Assembly (NCBI RefSeq): GCF_019670105.1
Contig: NZ_AP023032.1
Location: 3,979,501 to 4,043,500, forward strand
Origin: Agarivorans albus
GTDB taxonomy: Bacteria; Pseudomonadota; Gammaproteobacteria; Enterobacterales; Celerinatantimonadaceae
Length of the DNA stretch: 64,000 bases
Reading direction: 5' to 3'
A program made the position numbers and the translations under genes. Positions 17,302 through 24,540 of this stretch are shown here, piece after piece (position 1 is the stretch's first letter; every line of letters starts with the position of its first letter). Under the pieces are notes generated by a model. It searched no databases. It was not told where the DNA came from and saw only the letters and a list, made by a program, of their open reading frames with translations.

Positions 17302-18413
17302 TATTCAGCCCTCTCTTGCGCTAACAACTCCGCTTTGGTGACAGGCTCAACCTTATCGCCTTCGCGCACAAAACCTTGGCCTAAAATAATCACATCGTTG
17401 TCACCACTAAAGCCAGATAACCAGGCACCATCGGGATCTGAGCGCACTAAACTAGCTGGTACAAACTGCACTACATCATCCACAACTGTTTTAACCCCTA
17501 AATTACCTTGTTCATCTAAGGCTAATACTGCAGGGCTAACTTTAATTGCCTCTACCTCTTCAAGTGGGAAACGCACACTGGCACTCACACCTGCCATCAA
17601 CTGTTGTTGTTGATTATCTAGCAACACTTCTACTTTAAAGGTTCGGGTATTGGGATCAGACAAGGTAGCAATAAAGTCGATGCTTCCCTCAACTTCTTCT
17701 CCGGTAACCAAGTTTACGTAGGCTTTTTCACCCAAAGAAAGCTGCGAGATATCGCGCTCAGAAACATCAGTACGCACCAATAATTGCTGAGTATCGGCAA
17801 GCCTTAAGATGGGGTCACCAATACCTAGATAAGCACCCGCCTCAACAATATTTTCTTCAAAAATACCGTTGTATGGGGCTAATACCAGCGTGTTATCAAT
17901 GGCTAAATTAAGCGATTTAACATTGGATTCTGCATCTACCAGCGCGGCCTTGGCCTCTGCTAAACGTGCTTTACCTTGGAAACCTTGCTTGCTAAGAGCC
18001 TTAACCCCTGCGTACTCAATGGTGCGTTGCTCTAACAAGGCTTCGGCACGCAGTAGCTGTGAACGACGGTCTTGAATATCTAAACGAGCAAGGGCTTGGC
18101 CTTTTTTAATTGGGCGACCTTCGGCAACCAAAAACTCCAACAAACGACCAGATACTTCGGCAGAGATAACACTTTGACGCCGTGCCTCTGTTTGGCCGTA
18201 TAAATGTAAGCTGCGTTCAATGGTCTCGGCAGTGTAGGTTTTCACTTGCACGCGGGTTAGCTTGTGAGCGGCTTTCTCAGGTTCAGCCTTGGCTTCATCT
18301 GCATTAGTCATTTGACCAGAGAGCATCCAAAACACCACTACAGCAACAATAAAAATAGAAAGGATATATGGGCGAGCAGCAAAAAACTGTTTTACGGCAA
18401 CAGACACAATCAA
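17301..18413 (-). CDS. RND efflux periplasmic adaptor (membrane fusion protein)
   Basis: A 370-residue adaptor that links the RND permease to an outer-membrane channel. One N-terminal membrane segment (about 15-32, ILSIFIVAVVVFWMLSG) anchors it. Then come a lipoyl half (RLLEFLVAEGRPIKKGQALARLD), a coiled-coil hairpin (about 110-165) with Q-rich helices, the second lipoyl half and beta-barrel segments (VRTDVSERDISQLSLGEKAYV). It is the first gene of a two-gene leftward operon and overlaps the permease start by one base. Confidence 0.9.
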   Translation of the reverse strand: MIVSVAVKQFFAARPYILSIFIVAVVVFWMLSGQMTNADEAKAEPEKAAHKLTRVQVKTYTAETIERSLHLYGQTEARRQSVISAEVSGRLLEFLVAEGRPIKKGQALARLDIQDRRSQLLRAEALLEQRTIEYAGVKALSKQGFQGKARLAEAKAALVDAESNVKSLNLAIDNTLVLAPYNGIFEENIVEAGAYLGIGDPILRLADTQQLLVRTDVSERDISQLSLGEKAYVNLVTGEEVEGSIDFIATLSDPNTRTFKVEVLLDNQQQQLMAGVSASVRFPLEEVEAIKVSPAVLALDEQGNLGVKTVVDDVVQFVPASLVRSDPDGAWLSGFSGDNDVIILGQGFVREGDKVEPVTKAELLAQERAE

Positions 18414-18537
18414 ACACTCCCTGTCGATGATTCAAGTAAGTGAATCAGTATACAAGTTAGTGCAAACAATCTATATGCTTTGCCGAAGACTACTGACAAA
18501 TTTGCTACAAAGCGTTAGCTAAGTATGAAAAATAACG

Positions 18538-18557
18538 AAGCCACCAGACGGTGGCTT
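18538..18557 (-). terminator. Hairpin downstream of erpA
   Basis: 8-base-pair stem AAGCCACC/GGTGGCTT with a 4-base loop, 39 bases past the erpA stop on the minus strand. A short T-rich stretch follows after six bases (CGTTATTTTT). It separates erpA from the pump operon. Confidence 0.55.
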
Positions 18558-18595
18558 ACAAAAAGATACAATTGTATGGTGTTTTGCTAACCAGC

Positions 18596-18955
18596 TTAGA
18601 TGCTAAATGATGAACCACAACCACAAGTTGTACTAGCATTAGGGTTGTTCACTAGGAAGCGTGAGCCTTCTAGGCCGGAGGTGAAATCTACGATACCACC
18701 CACTAGATATTGCAAACTCATTGAATCTACAACCATCGATACACCTTGTTTTTCTACTAAGGTATCACCTTCATTTACTTTTTCATCGAAGGTAAATCCG
18801 TAAGAAAAACCAGAACAACCACCGCCTGTGACATAGACACGCAACATTAGCGCTGGGTTCTCTTCTTCAGCAACTAGCTCTTTTACTCGCGACGCTGCGG
18901 CGTCGGTAAATTGAATTGGAAATGCGGCTTGTTCAGTTACAGCTTGTTCTGACAC
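18596..18955 (-). CDS. erpA: A-type iron-sulfur cluster carrier ErpA
   Basis: A 119-residue carrier that passes 4Fe-4S clusters from the assembly machinery to target enzymes, including those of isoprenoid synthesis. The three cluster cysteines are C47 (GGGCSGF) and C111/C113 ([11 protein letters not shown] at the C-terminus). It is almost collinear with E. coli ErpA (114 residues), with a few extra N-terminal residues. In E. coli erpA also lies close to hemL, as here. The start MSEQAV is preceded by an AAGGAAT-type site. Confidence 0.96.
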   Translation of the reverse strand: MSEQAVTEQAAFPIQFTDAAASRVKELVAEEENPALMLRVYVTGGGCSGFSYGFTFDEKVNEGDTLVEKQGVSMVVDSMSLQYLVGGIVDFTSGLEGSRFLVNNPNASTTCGCGSSFSI

Positions 18956-19065
18956 AATCTATTCCTTAAAAATGTTAACTGGCGCAGATTATCTAATACC
19001 CGAGTAATTTGTTCAAGTATTATCCTAAGAGGGTTTATCCATAGCCCTAAGCCATCACTAAGTGT

Positions 19066-19728
19066 TTATTCTACAGGCCAATTTTGTTTGTAAATAATCT
19101 CGGCTTTTTTGTTCCATTTATTGCCCTTAACTTTAGCGGTAAGCTCAATCCGCTCTGCTTTAAAGCCTTCGGGCAACTTAATGTCGGTATTCACTTCTTG
19201 AAAATAACGGAACTTAAACGCTAGAGGAGTGGCCTCACTTTGTAAATCTGCCAAATTATATTGCGCTGGTTCTTGGTTCTGACTACCCACTACCACTAAC
19301 TGCAGCTCCCCACTTAACCAGCGTTTATTGCGCGCTACTTGCATCAACAATACCTGCATTCGGTAATAGTTGGGGCTAAGCATGGGTTCAATGTTTAGTT
19401 GCTCAATTTTCATGCCACCAGCTTGTTGTTCTGGGGCCATGATTTTTCTATACACCAACAGCTCTTCAGTTAAGGCAAGCTTTTGCTCGGTCAGTTGATT
19501 AATGCTTTGTTTTAACTGAGCTAACTCTGCCAAGCTGGTGTCTTGCTCTAGGCGAACCATCGATAAACGTTGTTGTAATACCGACTGGCTTTCAAGAGAG
19601 TTACTAAGCTGCTGTTTTAATTGGCTAATTAGTTGATCTTTTTCTTCAACAACAACCGATAAACCATACACACTGGTTAAAGCCAAGGCACCGATTAAAC
19701 TTACAACTAACAACTTTGGCTTTGCCAC
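19066..19728 (-). CDS. DUF6776-like membrane-anchored coiled-coil protein
   Basis: A 220-residue protein with one N-terminal membrane segment (about 7-26, LVVSLIGALALTSVYGLSVVV), a coiled coil (30-92) rich in glutamine and leucine, and a C-terminal beta-rich domain (about 105-220, with GELQLVVVGSQNQEP). The bulk should face the periplasm. This layout matches proteins now called DUF6776, whose function I do not know. Translation appears to start at GTG. It precedes erpA on the same strand with about 110 bases between. Confidence 0.6.
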   Translation of the reverse strand: MAKPKLLVVSLIGALALTSVYGLSVVVEEKDQLISQLKQQLSNSLESQSVLQQRLSMVRLEQDTSLAELAQLKQSINQLTEQKLALTEELLVYRKIMAPEQQAGGMKIEQLNIEPMLSPNYYRMQVLLMQVARNKRWLSGELQLVVVGSQNQEPAQYNLADLQSEATPLAFKFRYFQEVNTDIKLPEGFKAERIELTAKVKGNKWNKKAEIIYKQNWPVE

Positions 19729-20002
19729 TTTGTATACACCTGTCGCGAAAAGACGACAGTTTACCCAGATTTCCCCTCGGCAACAAACTACAGTTAGCTC
19801 TCTGCGATACCACTAACTTTCTGCCGGTGAAACGAGTTAGATAACGCAGCCCAATTATCGAGTTTAAATAGCTACAGCCCGCAAGCTGAACCAGCGCCTA
19901 AATGCAGCTTCTACGCGTTATTACTTGGCTATAGATTATTTGTTATAGTGAGCGCAATTTACTGCCTTTGTGGCGCGTGACTCAGATTTTAAAGGATGCT
20001 TT

Positions 20003-21286
20003 ATGTCTCGTTCAGAACAACTTTTTAGCCAAGCCCAGCAAACTATTCCTGGTGGCGTTAATTCACCAGTTCGTGCCTTTAATGGCGTAGGTGGAACACC
20101 GGTTTTTATTGAACGAGCCGACGGCGCGCGCATCTACGATGCCGATGGCAACAGCTACATCGATTACGTGGGCTCATGGGGCCCAATGATTTTGGGTCAT
20201 AACCACCCTGCGATTCACCAAGCTGTAGTTGATGCAGCCGCTAAAGGCTTGAGTTTTGGTGCGCCTACCGCTGCTGAAATCGATATGGCTAATCTAGTGT
20301 GCGAGTTGGTGCCATCAATGGACCAAGTGCGTATGGTTAACTCGGGCACCGAAGCCACCATGAGCGCGATTCGCCTTGCTCGTGGCTACACCGGCCGTAA
20401 CAAAATTCTTAAGTTTGAAGGTTGCTACCACGGCCATGCCGACTCATTGCTGGTTAAAGCAGGCTCTGGTGCATTAACCCTTGGCCAACCAAGCTCGCCG
20501 GGTATTCCCGCCGACTTTGCTCAACATACGCTTACTGCCACCTATAATGATTTAGCCTCGGTTGAAGCTTTATTTGCCGAGTACCCAGAAGACATTGCTT
20601 GTATCATTGTTGAGCCAGTGGCAGGCAACATGAACTGTATCCCTCCTGTAGATGGTTTCTTACAAGGGCTACGCGCCATTTGTGATAAATACCAAGCGGT
20701 ATTTATTATTGATGAAGTAATGACGGGCTTTCGAGTTTCATTAGGCGGAGCACAAGCTCATTATGGGGTAAAGCCCGACCTAACTTGTTTAGGAAAAGTG
20801 ATTGGCGGCGGCATGCCTGTAGGCGCTTTTGGTGGCAGCCAAAAAATTATGGATCACTTAGCGCCTGTTGGTCCGGTGTATCAAGCGGGTACTTTATCGG
20901 GTAACCCTATTGCTATGGCGGCTGGTTTAGCGGCACTTAATGCCCTAAAAGATCCTGCGGTTCATCAACACCTAAATGTAATCACCGAGCGCTTGGCCAA
21001 AGGCCTCAAAGCGGCTGCAGACCGCCAAGGCATTCCATTAACCGTTAATCAAGTAGGTGCAATGCTAGGCTTCTTCTTCACCGAAGAAAGCAGCGTGACT
21101 AACTTCGCCCAAGCTTGCGCCTGTGATGCAGAACGTTTCAAAAAGTTCTTCCACTTAATGCTGGAAGAAGGCGTTTACTTAGCCCCGTCAGCGTTTGAAG
21201 CATCATTCACTTCTTTTGCTCACAGCGAAGCAGATATTGATGCAACTATTGCTGCAGCAGAGCGTTGTTTTGCCAAGTTAAAATAA
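20003..21286 (+). CDS. hemL: Glutamate-1-semialdehyde 2,1-aminomutase
   Basis: A PLP enzyme of 427 residues that converts glutamate-1-semialdehyde to 5-aminolevulinate, the first committed haem and B12 precursor in the C5 pathway. The PLP-binding lysine is K265 in [15 protein letters not shown], as in E. coli; [11 protein letters not shown] and [18 protein letters not shown] are the other cofactor and substrate segments. The frame extends back to a GTG at 19970, but AAAGGA seven bases before the ATG at 20003 and the family N-terminus MSRSEQLF decide for 20003. Confidence 0.97.
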   Translation: MSRSEQLFSQAQQTIPGGVNSPVRAFNGVGGTPVFIERADGARIYDADGNSYIDYVGSWGPMILGHNHPAIHQAVVDAAAKGLSFGAPTAAEIDMANLVCELVPSMDQVRMVNSGTEATMSAIRLARGYTGRNKILKFEGCYHGHADSLLVKAGSGALTLGQPSSPGIPADFAQHTLTATYNDLASVEALFAEYPEDIACIIVEPVAGNMNCIPPVDGFLQGLRAICDKYQAVFIIDEVMTGFRVSLGGAQAHYGVKPDLTCLGKVIGGGMPVGAFGGSQKIMDHLAPVGPVYQAGTLSGNPIAMAAGLAALNALKDPAVHQHLNVITERLAKGLKAAADRQGIPLTVNQVGAMLGFFFTEESSVTNFAQACACDAERFKKFFHLMLEEGVYLAPSAFEASFTSFAHSEADIDATIAAAERCFAKLK

Positions 21287-21294
21287 GCTGGATT

Positions 21295-21321
21295 GCCGCA
21301 CTTGCCCAAGAGTGCGGCTTT
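21295..21321. terminator. Terminator between convergent hemL and the DUF2845 gene
   Basis: 8-base-pair stem GCCGCACT/AGTGCGGC with an 8-base loop, then TTT, nine bases after the hemL stop. The right arm touches the stop codon of the convergent gene, so it may serve both. Confidence 0.65.
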
Positions 21322-21598
21322 ACCTTAGCCATTCAATTTTCACCACCTGGCCGGTTTTTAGATACACCACGTATTTCTTGCCTTTAATGTTATAGAGCAC
21401 GCCTTCTAACTTATTGAAGTTATCACCGCTTACTACTTCTTCATATTCAGGCTTGCCACAAGCACTAATTAACTCCAGCTTATCGGTACCCGAGCGTATC
21501 CAAGTGCCATTACAATTTATATTCGCCACTTCGGTGCCATTACCAGCTTGTACCCCTGCAGCAATAAAGCCTAACAACAAACAAATATGTTTTTTCAT
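21320..21598 (-). CDS. DUF2845-like small periplasmic protein
   Basis: A 92-residue precursor with a Sec signal peptide (MKKHICLLLGFIAAGVQA). The mature part has two cysteines (INCNGTWI and ISACGKPEYEE) that could form a disulfide, and ends VYLKTGQVVKIEWLR. The pattern of a cysteine-bounded GTDKLELISACGKP box resembles DUF2845, of unknown function. The frame opens at GTG 21631, but ATG 21598 gives a clean signal peptide. Its 3' end meets the hemL terminator. Confidence 0.65.
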   Translation of the reverse strand: MKKHICLLLGFIAAGVQAGNGTEVANINCNGTWIRSGTDKLELISACGKPEYEEVVSGDNFNKLEGVLYNIKGKKYVVYLKTGQVVKIEWLR

Positions 21599-21655
21599 AT
21601 CCAGACTCTTATTGATGATTTTAAAATTCACAAAATGAGTATAGTAAGCAATAAC

Positions 21656-22027
21656 TTAGCGGGAAGAGTTTTTTACTGAAGGTCGAGTCCAAAGAAAAAC
21701 CATCACTGCTAACAGGCATGTACCTGCGGCAATACGGGCCAACCAAGGGACCTCCATCCACAACATTAAACCCGCCGAAATAGCCACCATAAGGGTAGCA
21801 CTGCACTTTGCTTTAAGGCTTACCACACCATGTTGCTGCCAATCATTTAATAAAGGACCAAAAGTGCGATGCTGCTCAAGCCAAGCAGCAAACCGAGGAG
21901 AGCTTTTAGAAAATAGAATCGCGGCTAATAAGATGAAAGGCGTAGTAGGCAGCAAAGGCAAAAAAATACCTACCGTGCCCAGCAATACCGCTAGCCACGC
22001 AATTAACAGGTAGAACACTTTCAGCAT
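21656..22027 (-). CDS. YbaN/DUF454 family inner-membrane protein
   Basis: A 123-residue membrane protein. The family signature is the N-terminal GTVGIFLPLLPTTPFILLAAILFSKSSPR; hydrophobic segments lie near 4-40 (two close helices), 72-90 and 95-112. It resembles E. coli YbaN, whose role is not established. Upstream of its start (22028-22235) no minus-strand gene lies near, so it is the first gene of its transcript, possibly with the DUF2845 gene 57 bases downstream. Confidence 0.8.
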   Translation of the reverse strand: MLKVFYLLIAWLAVLLGTVGIFLPLLPTTPFILLAAILFSKSSPRFAAWLEQHRTFGPLLNDWQQHGVVSLKAKCSATLMVAISAGLMLWMEVPWLARIAAGTCLLAVMVFLWTRPSVKNSSR

Positions 22028-22235
22028 TAAACAAGCACCTTTAATAAGTAAGCAGATAGTTTACCCTGTGGCGCGATAAATAACTGTTAGTTATGACTTG
22101 TATCAAAATAAAATTGGACATCTAGACGGCTAAAGAATAAATTAACTCTGCCGCCGATTTAATCGCCAACTTGCGGGCGGCTAACAAATACCGCTAAAGC
22201 GCCTAAGGGCGCGAACTATTAATTAGGAGTTCGTC

Positions 22236-22439
22236 ATGTTTGAAGCCGTCCAAAAAGAAACTGTTTTTCAAGGTAACACTGCCAGCAGCACAAGCAATAA
22301 CGTTTATCGGTTTACCAGCAAGCGCAATAACCAGCTAAATCACCATCATGCTGAACTAAGCCTCCCTGTAGAGTACTTTGAGCAAACCCAGTTTAGCGAT
22401 CGCTGTCGACCTGGTGCTTATGCTAATCGCACTAGGTAA
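22236..22439 (+). CDS. Small hypothetical protein, 67 residues
   Basis: A frame with a good ribosome binding site (AGGAG, six bases before the ATG). The product is hydrophilic, with asparagine and serine repeats (ASSTSNN), a histidine run, and a basic C-terminus containing its only cysteine (SDRCRPGAYANRTR). No signal peptide or known domain is seen. The leader has two GC-rich hairpins, one GCGCC/GGCGC at 22199-22212. It lies at the left edge of the small-protein island but on the opposite strand from the peptide triplet. Confidence 0.5.
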   Translation: MFEAVQKETVFQGNTASSTSNNVYRFTSKRNNQLNHHHAELSLPVEYFEQTQFSDRCRPGAYANRTR

Positions 22440-22458
22440 CTGTTCATTCTATCTGGTT

Positions 22459-22540
22459 AAAATACTCGATAACTGCGTTAGAATTTTTGATTGTAGAATA
22501 GCGACTTATCGAAAAACCCTGCCTTATTCTCGAGTATTTT
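22459..22540. repeat. Long-range inverted repeat after the 67-residue gene
   Basis: Arms AAAATACTCG (22459-22468) and CGAGTATTTT (22531-22540) are exact complements about 62 bases apart. A second pair, TCGATAA (22466-22472) and TTATCGA (22506-22512), overlaps it and would compete. The right arm ends in TTTTT. This could be a structured 3' end or an RNA of its own. Confidence 0.35.
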
Positions 22541-22594
22541 TCCTGCGTTATTTCTGATCACTTACTTGGTGTGATTGGTATTAAACTCCCCATT

Positions 22595-22628
22595 AAAAAA
22601 GGCGATGTAAATCTACATCGCCTTTTTT
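22595..22628. terminator. Strong bidirectional terminator after the peptide operon
   Basis: Stem GGCGATGTA/TACATCGCC with a 4-base loop, flanked by six A and six T, so it works on both strands. It ends the leftward three-gene peptide operon 15 bases after its last stop codon. Confidence 0.9.
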
Positions 22629-22642
22629 AGTATTCTCAGTGC

Positions 22643-22837
22643 TTAACAAAAAGGTGATTGCACTTCGCCACGCAAGGCTTCACGCTGGCAGGTATGGCGG
22701 TCATTACCGCTAGTGCCTATTTGCACACTACCTTGCAAACTACTTGCAGGGGTAAATGAGGCTTGGCTAGCTGCGCTAAACATCAAAGCAGAACCAAATA
22801 CTACACTCAATATTGCTGAACTTAATGCTTTCATCAT
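22643..22837 (-). CDS. Secreted cysteine peptide precursor, third tandem copy
   Basis: A 64-residue precursor: Sec signal peptide ending ...MFSAASQA (residues 1-26) and a mature peptide of about 38 residues. The C-terminus is DRHTCQREALRGEVQSPFC, with the final cysteine as the last residue and 13 residues between the two cysteines. This copy has N in place of I before DRH. It lies last in the operon, 19 bases after copy two, with a TTCTTCTCC-complement ribosome site. Compared with copy two, the shared C-terminal 25 codons have nine silent and one amino-acid change. Family unknown to me. Confidence 0.8.
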   Translation of the reverse strand: MMKALSSAILSVVFGSALMFSAASQASFTPASSLQGSVQIGTSGNDRHTCQREALRGEVQSPFC

Positions 22838-22856
22838 TCTTCTCCTTCCCTAATGA

Positions 22857-23054
22857 TTAACAAAACGGCGATTGAACTTCGCCGCGCAGCGCTTCACGCT
22901 GACAGGTATGACGGTCGATACCGCTAGTACCTATTTGCACACTACCTTGCGCGCTATTTGCTGGGGTAAAAGAAGCTTGGCTTGCTGCACTAAACATTAA
23001 GGCTGAACCAAACACTACACTAACTAAACTGGTGGTTAACGCTTTCATCATCAT
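22857..23054 (-). CDS. Secreted cysteine peptide precursor, second tandem copy
   Basis: A 65-residue precursor with the same plan: signal peptide VVFGSALMFSAASQA, a short variable linker (SFTPANSAQGSVQ), then IGTSGI and the shared DRHTCQREALRGEVQSPFC end. Spacers of 19 bases on both sides and an AGGAGAATG-type start show it is one of three co-transcribed genes. Between this copy and the first, the last 25 residues are identical although 12 of those codons differ silently, so the peptide itself is kept by selection. Two alternative ATG codons precede MKAL; the first is used here. Confidence 0.85.
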   Translation of the reverse strand: MMMKALTTSLVSVVFGSALMFSAASQASFTPANSAQGSVQIGTSGIDRHTCQREALRGEVQSPFC

Positions 23055-23073
23055 TCTCCTAAAACTTATCTAC

Positions 23074-23265
23074 TTAACAAAACGGCGACTGTACTTCGCC
23101 ACGTAATGCTTCGCGTTGACAGGTATGACGGTCTATTCCACTGGTACCGATATTAGTGCTTCCTTGCGCCCCATTTAGGGGACCAACCGCCGCCTGACTC
23201 GCAGCGCTAAACATTAAGAACGAACCAAAAACTACGCTTAACATTGCTGACATAACGGCTTTCAT
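23074..23265 (-). CDS. Secreted cysteine peptide precursor, first tandem copy
   Basis: A 63-residue precursor, promoter-proximal in the leftward operon, with AGGAGA eight bases before the ATG. Signal peptide MSAMLSVVFGSFLMFSAASQA, then linker AVGPLNGAQGSTN, then the shared IGTSGI and DRHTCQREALRGEVQSPFC end. The linker differs most from the other copies, while the C-terminus is unchanged. In the periplasm the two cysteines could form a disulfide closing a 15-residue loop. Possible roles, all inference: signalling peptide, bacteriocin-like peptide, or envelope stress or cell-surface peptide. No immunity, export or maturation gene is adjacent. Confidence 0.85.
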   Translation of the reverse strand: MKAVMSAMLSVVFGSFLMFSAASQAAVGPLNGAQGSTNIGTSGIDRHTCQREALRGEVQSPFC

Positions 23266-23314
23266 TTTATTTCTCCTAGTAATGGCTTAACTCTGTATAG
23301 CCATGACCAAGAAG

Positions 23315-23333
23315 ACCTAGCTGTCTACTAGGT
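23315..23333. promoter_or_regulatory. Operator-like inverted repeat upstream of the peptide operon
   Basis: ACCTAG-N7-CTAGGT is a perfect 6-base inverted repeat 50-68 bases before the first peptide start. A -10-like TATACA lies between it and the gene on the minus strand (complement of about 23293-23298). The placement fits a regulator site near the -35 region. Confidence 0.4.
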
Positions 23334-23454
23334 TATTTCAAAGAAATTTAAATTTTTTTAGAAAAAAGTGAGAGAAAAAGGAAAAGTTACGGTTTTTCTG
23401 GCAGTTAGATACAGAAAAATGAGACGCGTGAGATTTAAATGCGGGGTAAAGATT

Positions 23455-23479
23455 AAGCGCTTAAGATGATTAAGCGCTT
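23455..23479 (-). terminator. Hairpin downstream of the 29-residue frame
   Basis: Perfect 10-base-pair stem AAGCGCTTAA/TTAAGCGCTT with loop GATGA. On the minus strand it lies 31 bases after the 29-residue frame, followed by AATCTTT, a weak T tail. On the plus strand TTT follows. Confidence 0.5.
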
Positions 23480-23510
23480 TTAAACAACTAAACAATCACT
23501 GAATGAAAGA

Positions 23511-23600
23511 TTATTTAGCATTATTGCGGGTTCGTTTATCGCTCGACTTACTTGGACAAAAACTCGCACCTGATGCACCTCTAAAACTTGAAACAGCCAT
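23511..23600 (-). CDS. Predicted 29-residue basic peptide
   Basis: A leftward ATG frame with GAGGT eight bases upstream. The product begins MAVSSFRGASGASFCPSK and ends in a basic tail (DKRTRNNAK); it has one cysteine and no signal peptide. A perfect hairpin follows it. It lies 245 bases upstream of the secreted-peptide triplet on the same strand. I do not recognise a family. The ribosome site, hairpin and isolated position are the support; the short length leaves real doubt. Confidence 0.4.
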   Translation of the reverse strand: MAVSSFRGASGASFCPSKSSDKRTRNNAK

Positions 23601-23837
23601 AATATTTACCTCTACTACTTAAATTGTGAATGTGAAGTTCATCTGTTAACCACACAAATACTAAGGAGCAATAACGAGGCCAATTTTGATATCTTTTTTG
23701 ATTAGACTAAAAATTCCAGTTTCAAGCTAATGAAAAGCCTACCAATAGCGAAATAATCTAGAAATCGCGCATGAATTTAGTTTTTTATAAGGAAGTCAGA
23801 AGAGTGAGAAGTTGTTGCACAATGCAAATGCACTCAC

Positions 23838-23861
23838 ATGTGGCGCAAAACTGCGCCACAT
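23838..23861 (-). terminator. Hairpin after the dUTPase gene
   Basis: Perfect 10-base-pair stem ATGTGGCGCA/TGCGCCACAT with loop AAAC, 17 bases past the stop of the leftward dUTPase gene. No T run follows. Confidence 0.5.
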
Positions 23862-23877
23862 TGCAGCAAATGCTACA

Positions 23878-24531
23878 TTATTTAGATTGGCCGTAGCGTT
23901 GATGTAAGGCTTGATACAAGTCGTCTTGAAAACTTAATGCCGAAGCATCTAAGTTAGCCATTAGTTCAACTAAATGCTCGTTATCTTCTCTGCCATCCCA
24001 CACTTTGCGGTAAGTACCTTGTTTGTATCCATTATCTTGGCGGAAGAAATTAAGCACGTTTTTGCTCACGTATTGCTGATAAAGATCCAGCCAGCTCATC
24101 TTACAATCCACCAACAAAGCCGAGAACAAGCCAATACTGGTGCGCTTAGCGGCAGCTAAACCAATAAGCAATTCAAGCTTTTCTAATAAGTTAAGTTGGC
24201 TAAACTGCCATTGTTTGCCATCAAACTGCACAGTACTTTGCTCAATATTCTCAAAAATGTAAGCCTGAGCGGGTGCATGTTCGCCATCTGATTGCAGCAG
24301 TAACTCAGACAATACAAAGTGCCAAATATCCACTAGCTCCATTTGTAGCTGTTCTAGGTCGCAGTCTTGTTTCTTCCACCACTTCCAACCGTGATGCTCA
24401 ATGGCTTCTGCGCCTTCAATAACTACCGCACGCAAAAATGGCGAACGAGTAGTTAGCCACTCTGGGTTCACTTTGGCGTTCATGTTGTCTTGTAGCTGCA
24501 ACATAATTTGCGCTTGGTTTGCTTGTAACAT
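23878..24531 (-). CDS. Dimeric dUTP diphosphatase (all-alpha, dUTPase_2 type)
   Basis: A 217-residue helical NTP pyrophosphohydrolase that converts dUTP to dUMP and so keeps uracil out of DNA. Metal-binding acidic motifs of the MazG-like fold are visible: EGAEAIEHHGWKWWK (about 39-53), ELVDIWHF (about 65-72), and the base-specific block NFFRQDNGYKQGTYRKVWDGREDN (160-185). This class is unrelated to the trimeric E. coli Dut. It lies nine bases after mrcB on the same strand, so it is probably co-transcribed with it. Confidence 0.85.
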   Translation of the reverse strand: MLQANQAQIMLQLQDNMNAKVNPEWLTTRSPFLRAVVIEGAEAIEHHGWKWWKKQDCDLEQLQMELVDIWHFVLSELLLQSDGEHAPAQAYIFENIEQSTVQFDGKQWQFSQLNLLEKLELLIGLAAAKRTSIGLFSALLVDCKMSWLDLYQQYVSKNVLNFFRQDNGYKQGTYRKVWDGREDNEHLVELMANLDASALSFQDDLYQALHQRYGQSK

Positions 24532-24540
24532 TCCAGATCC

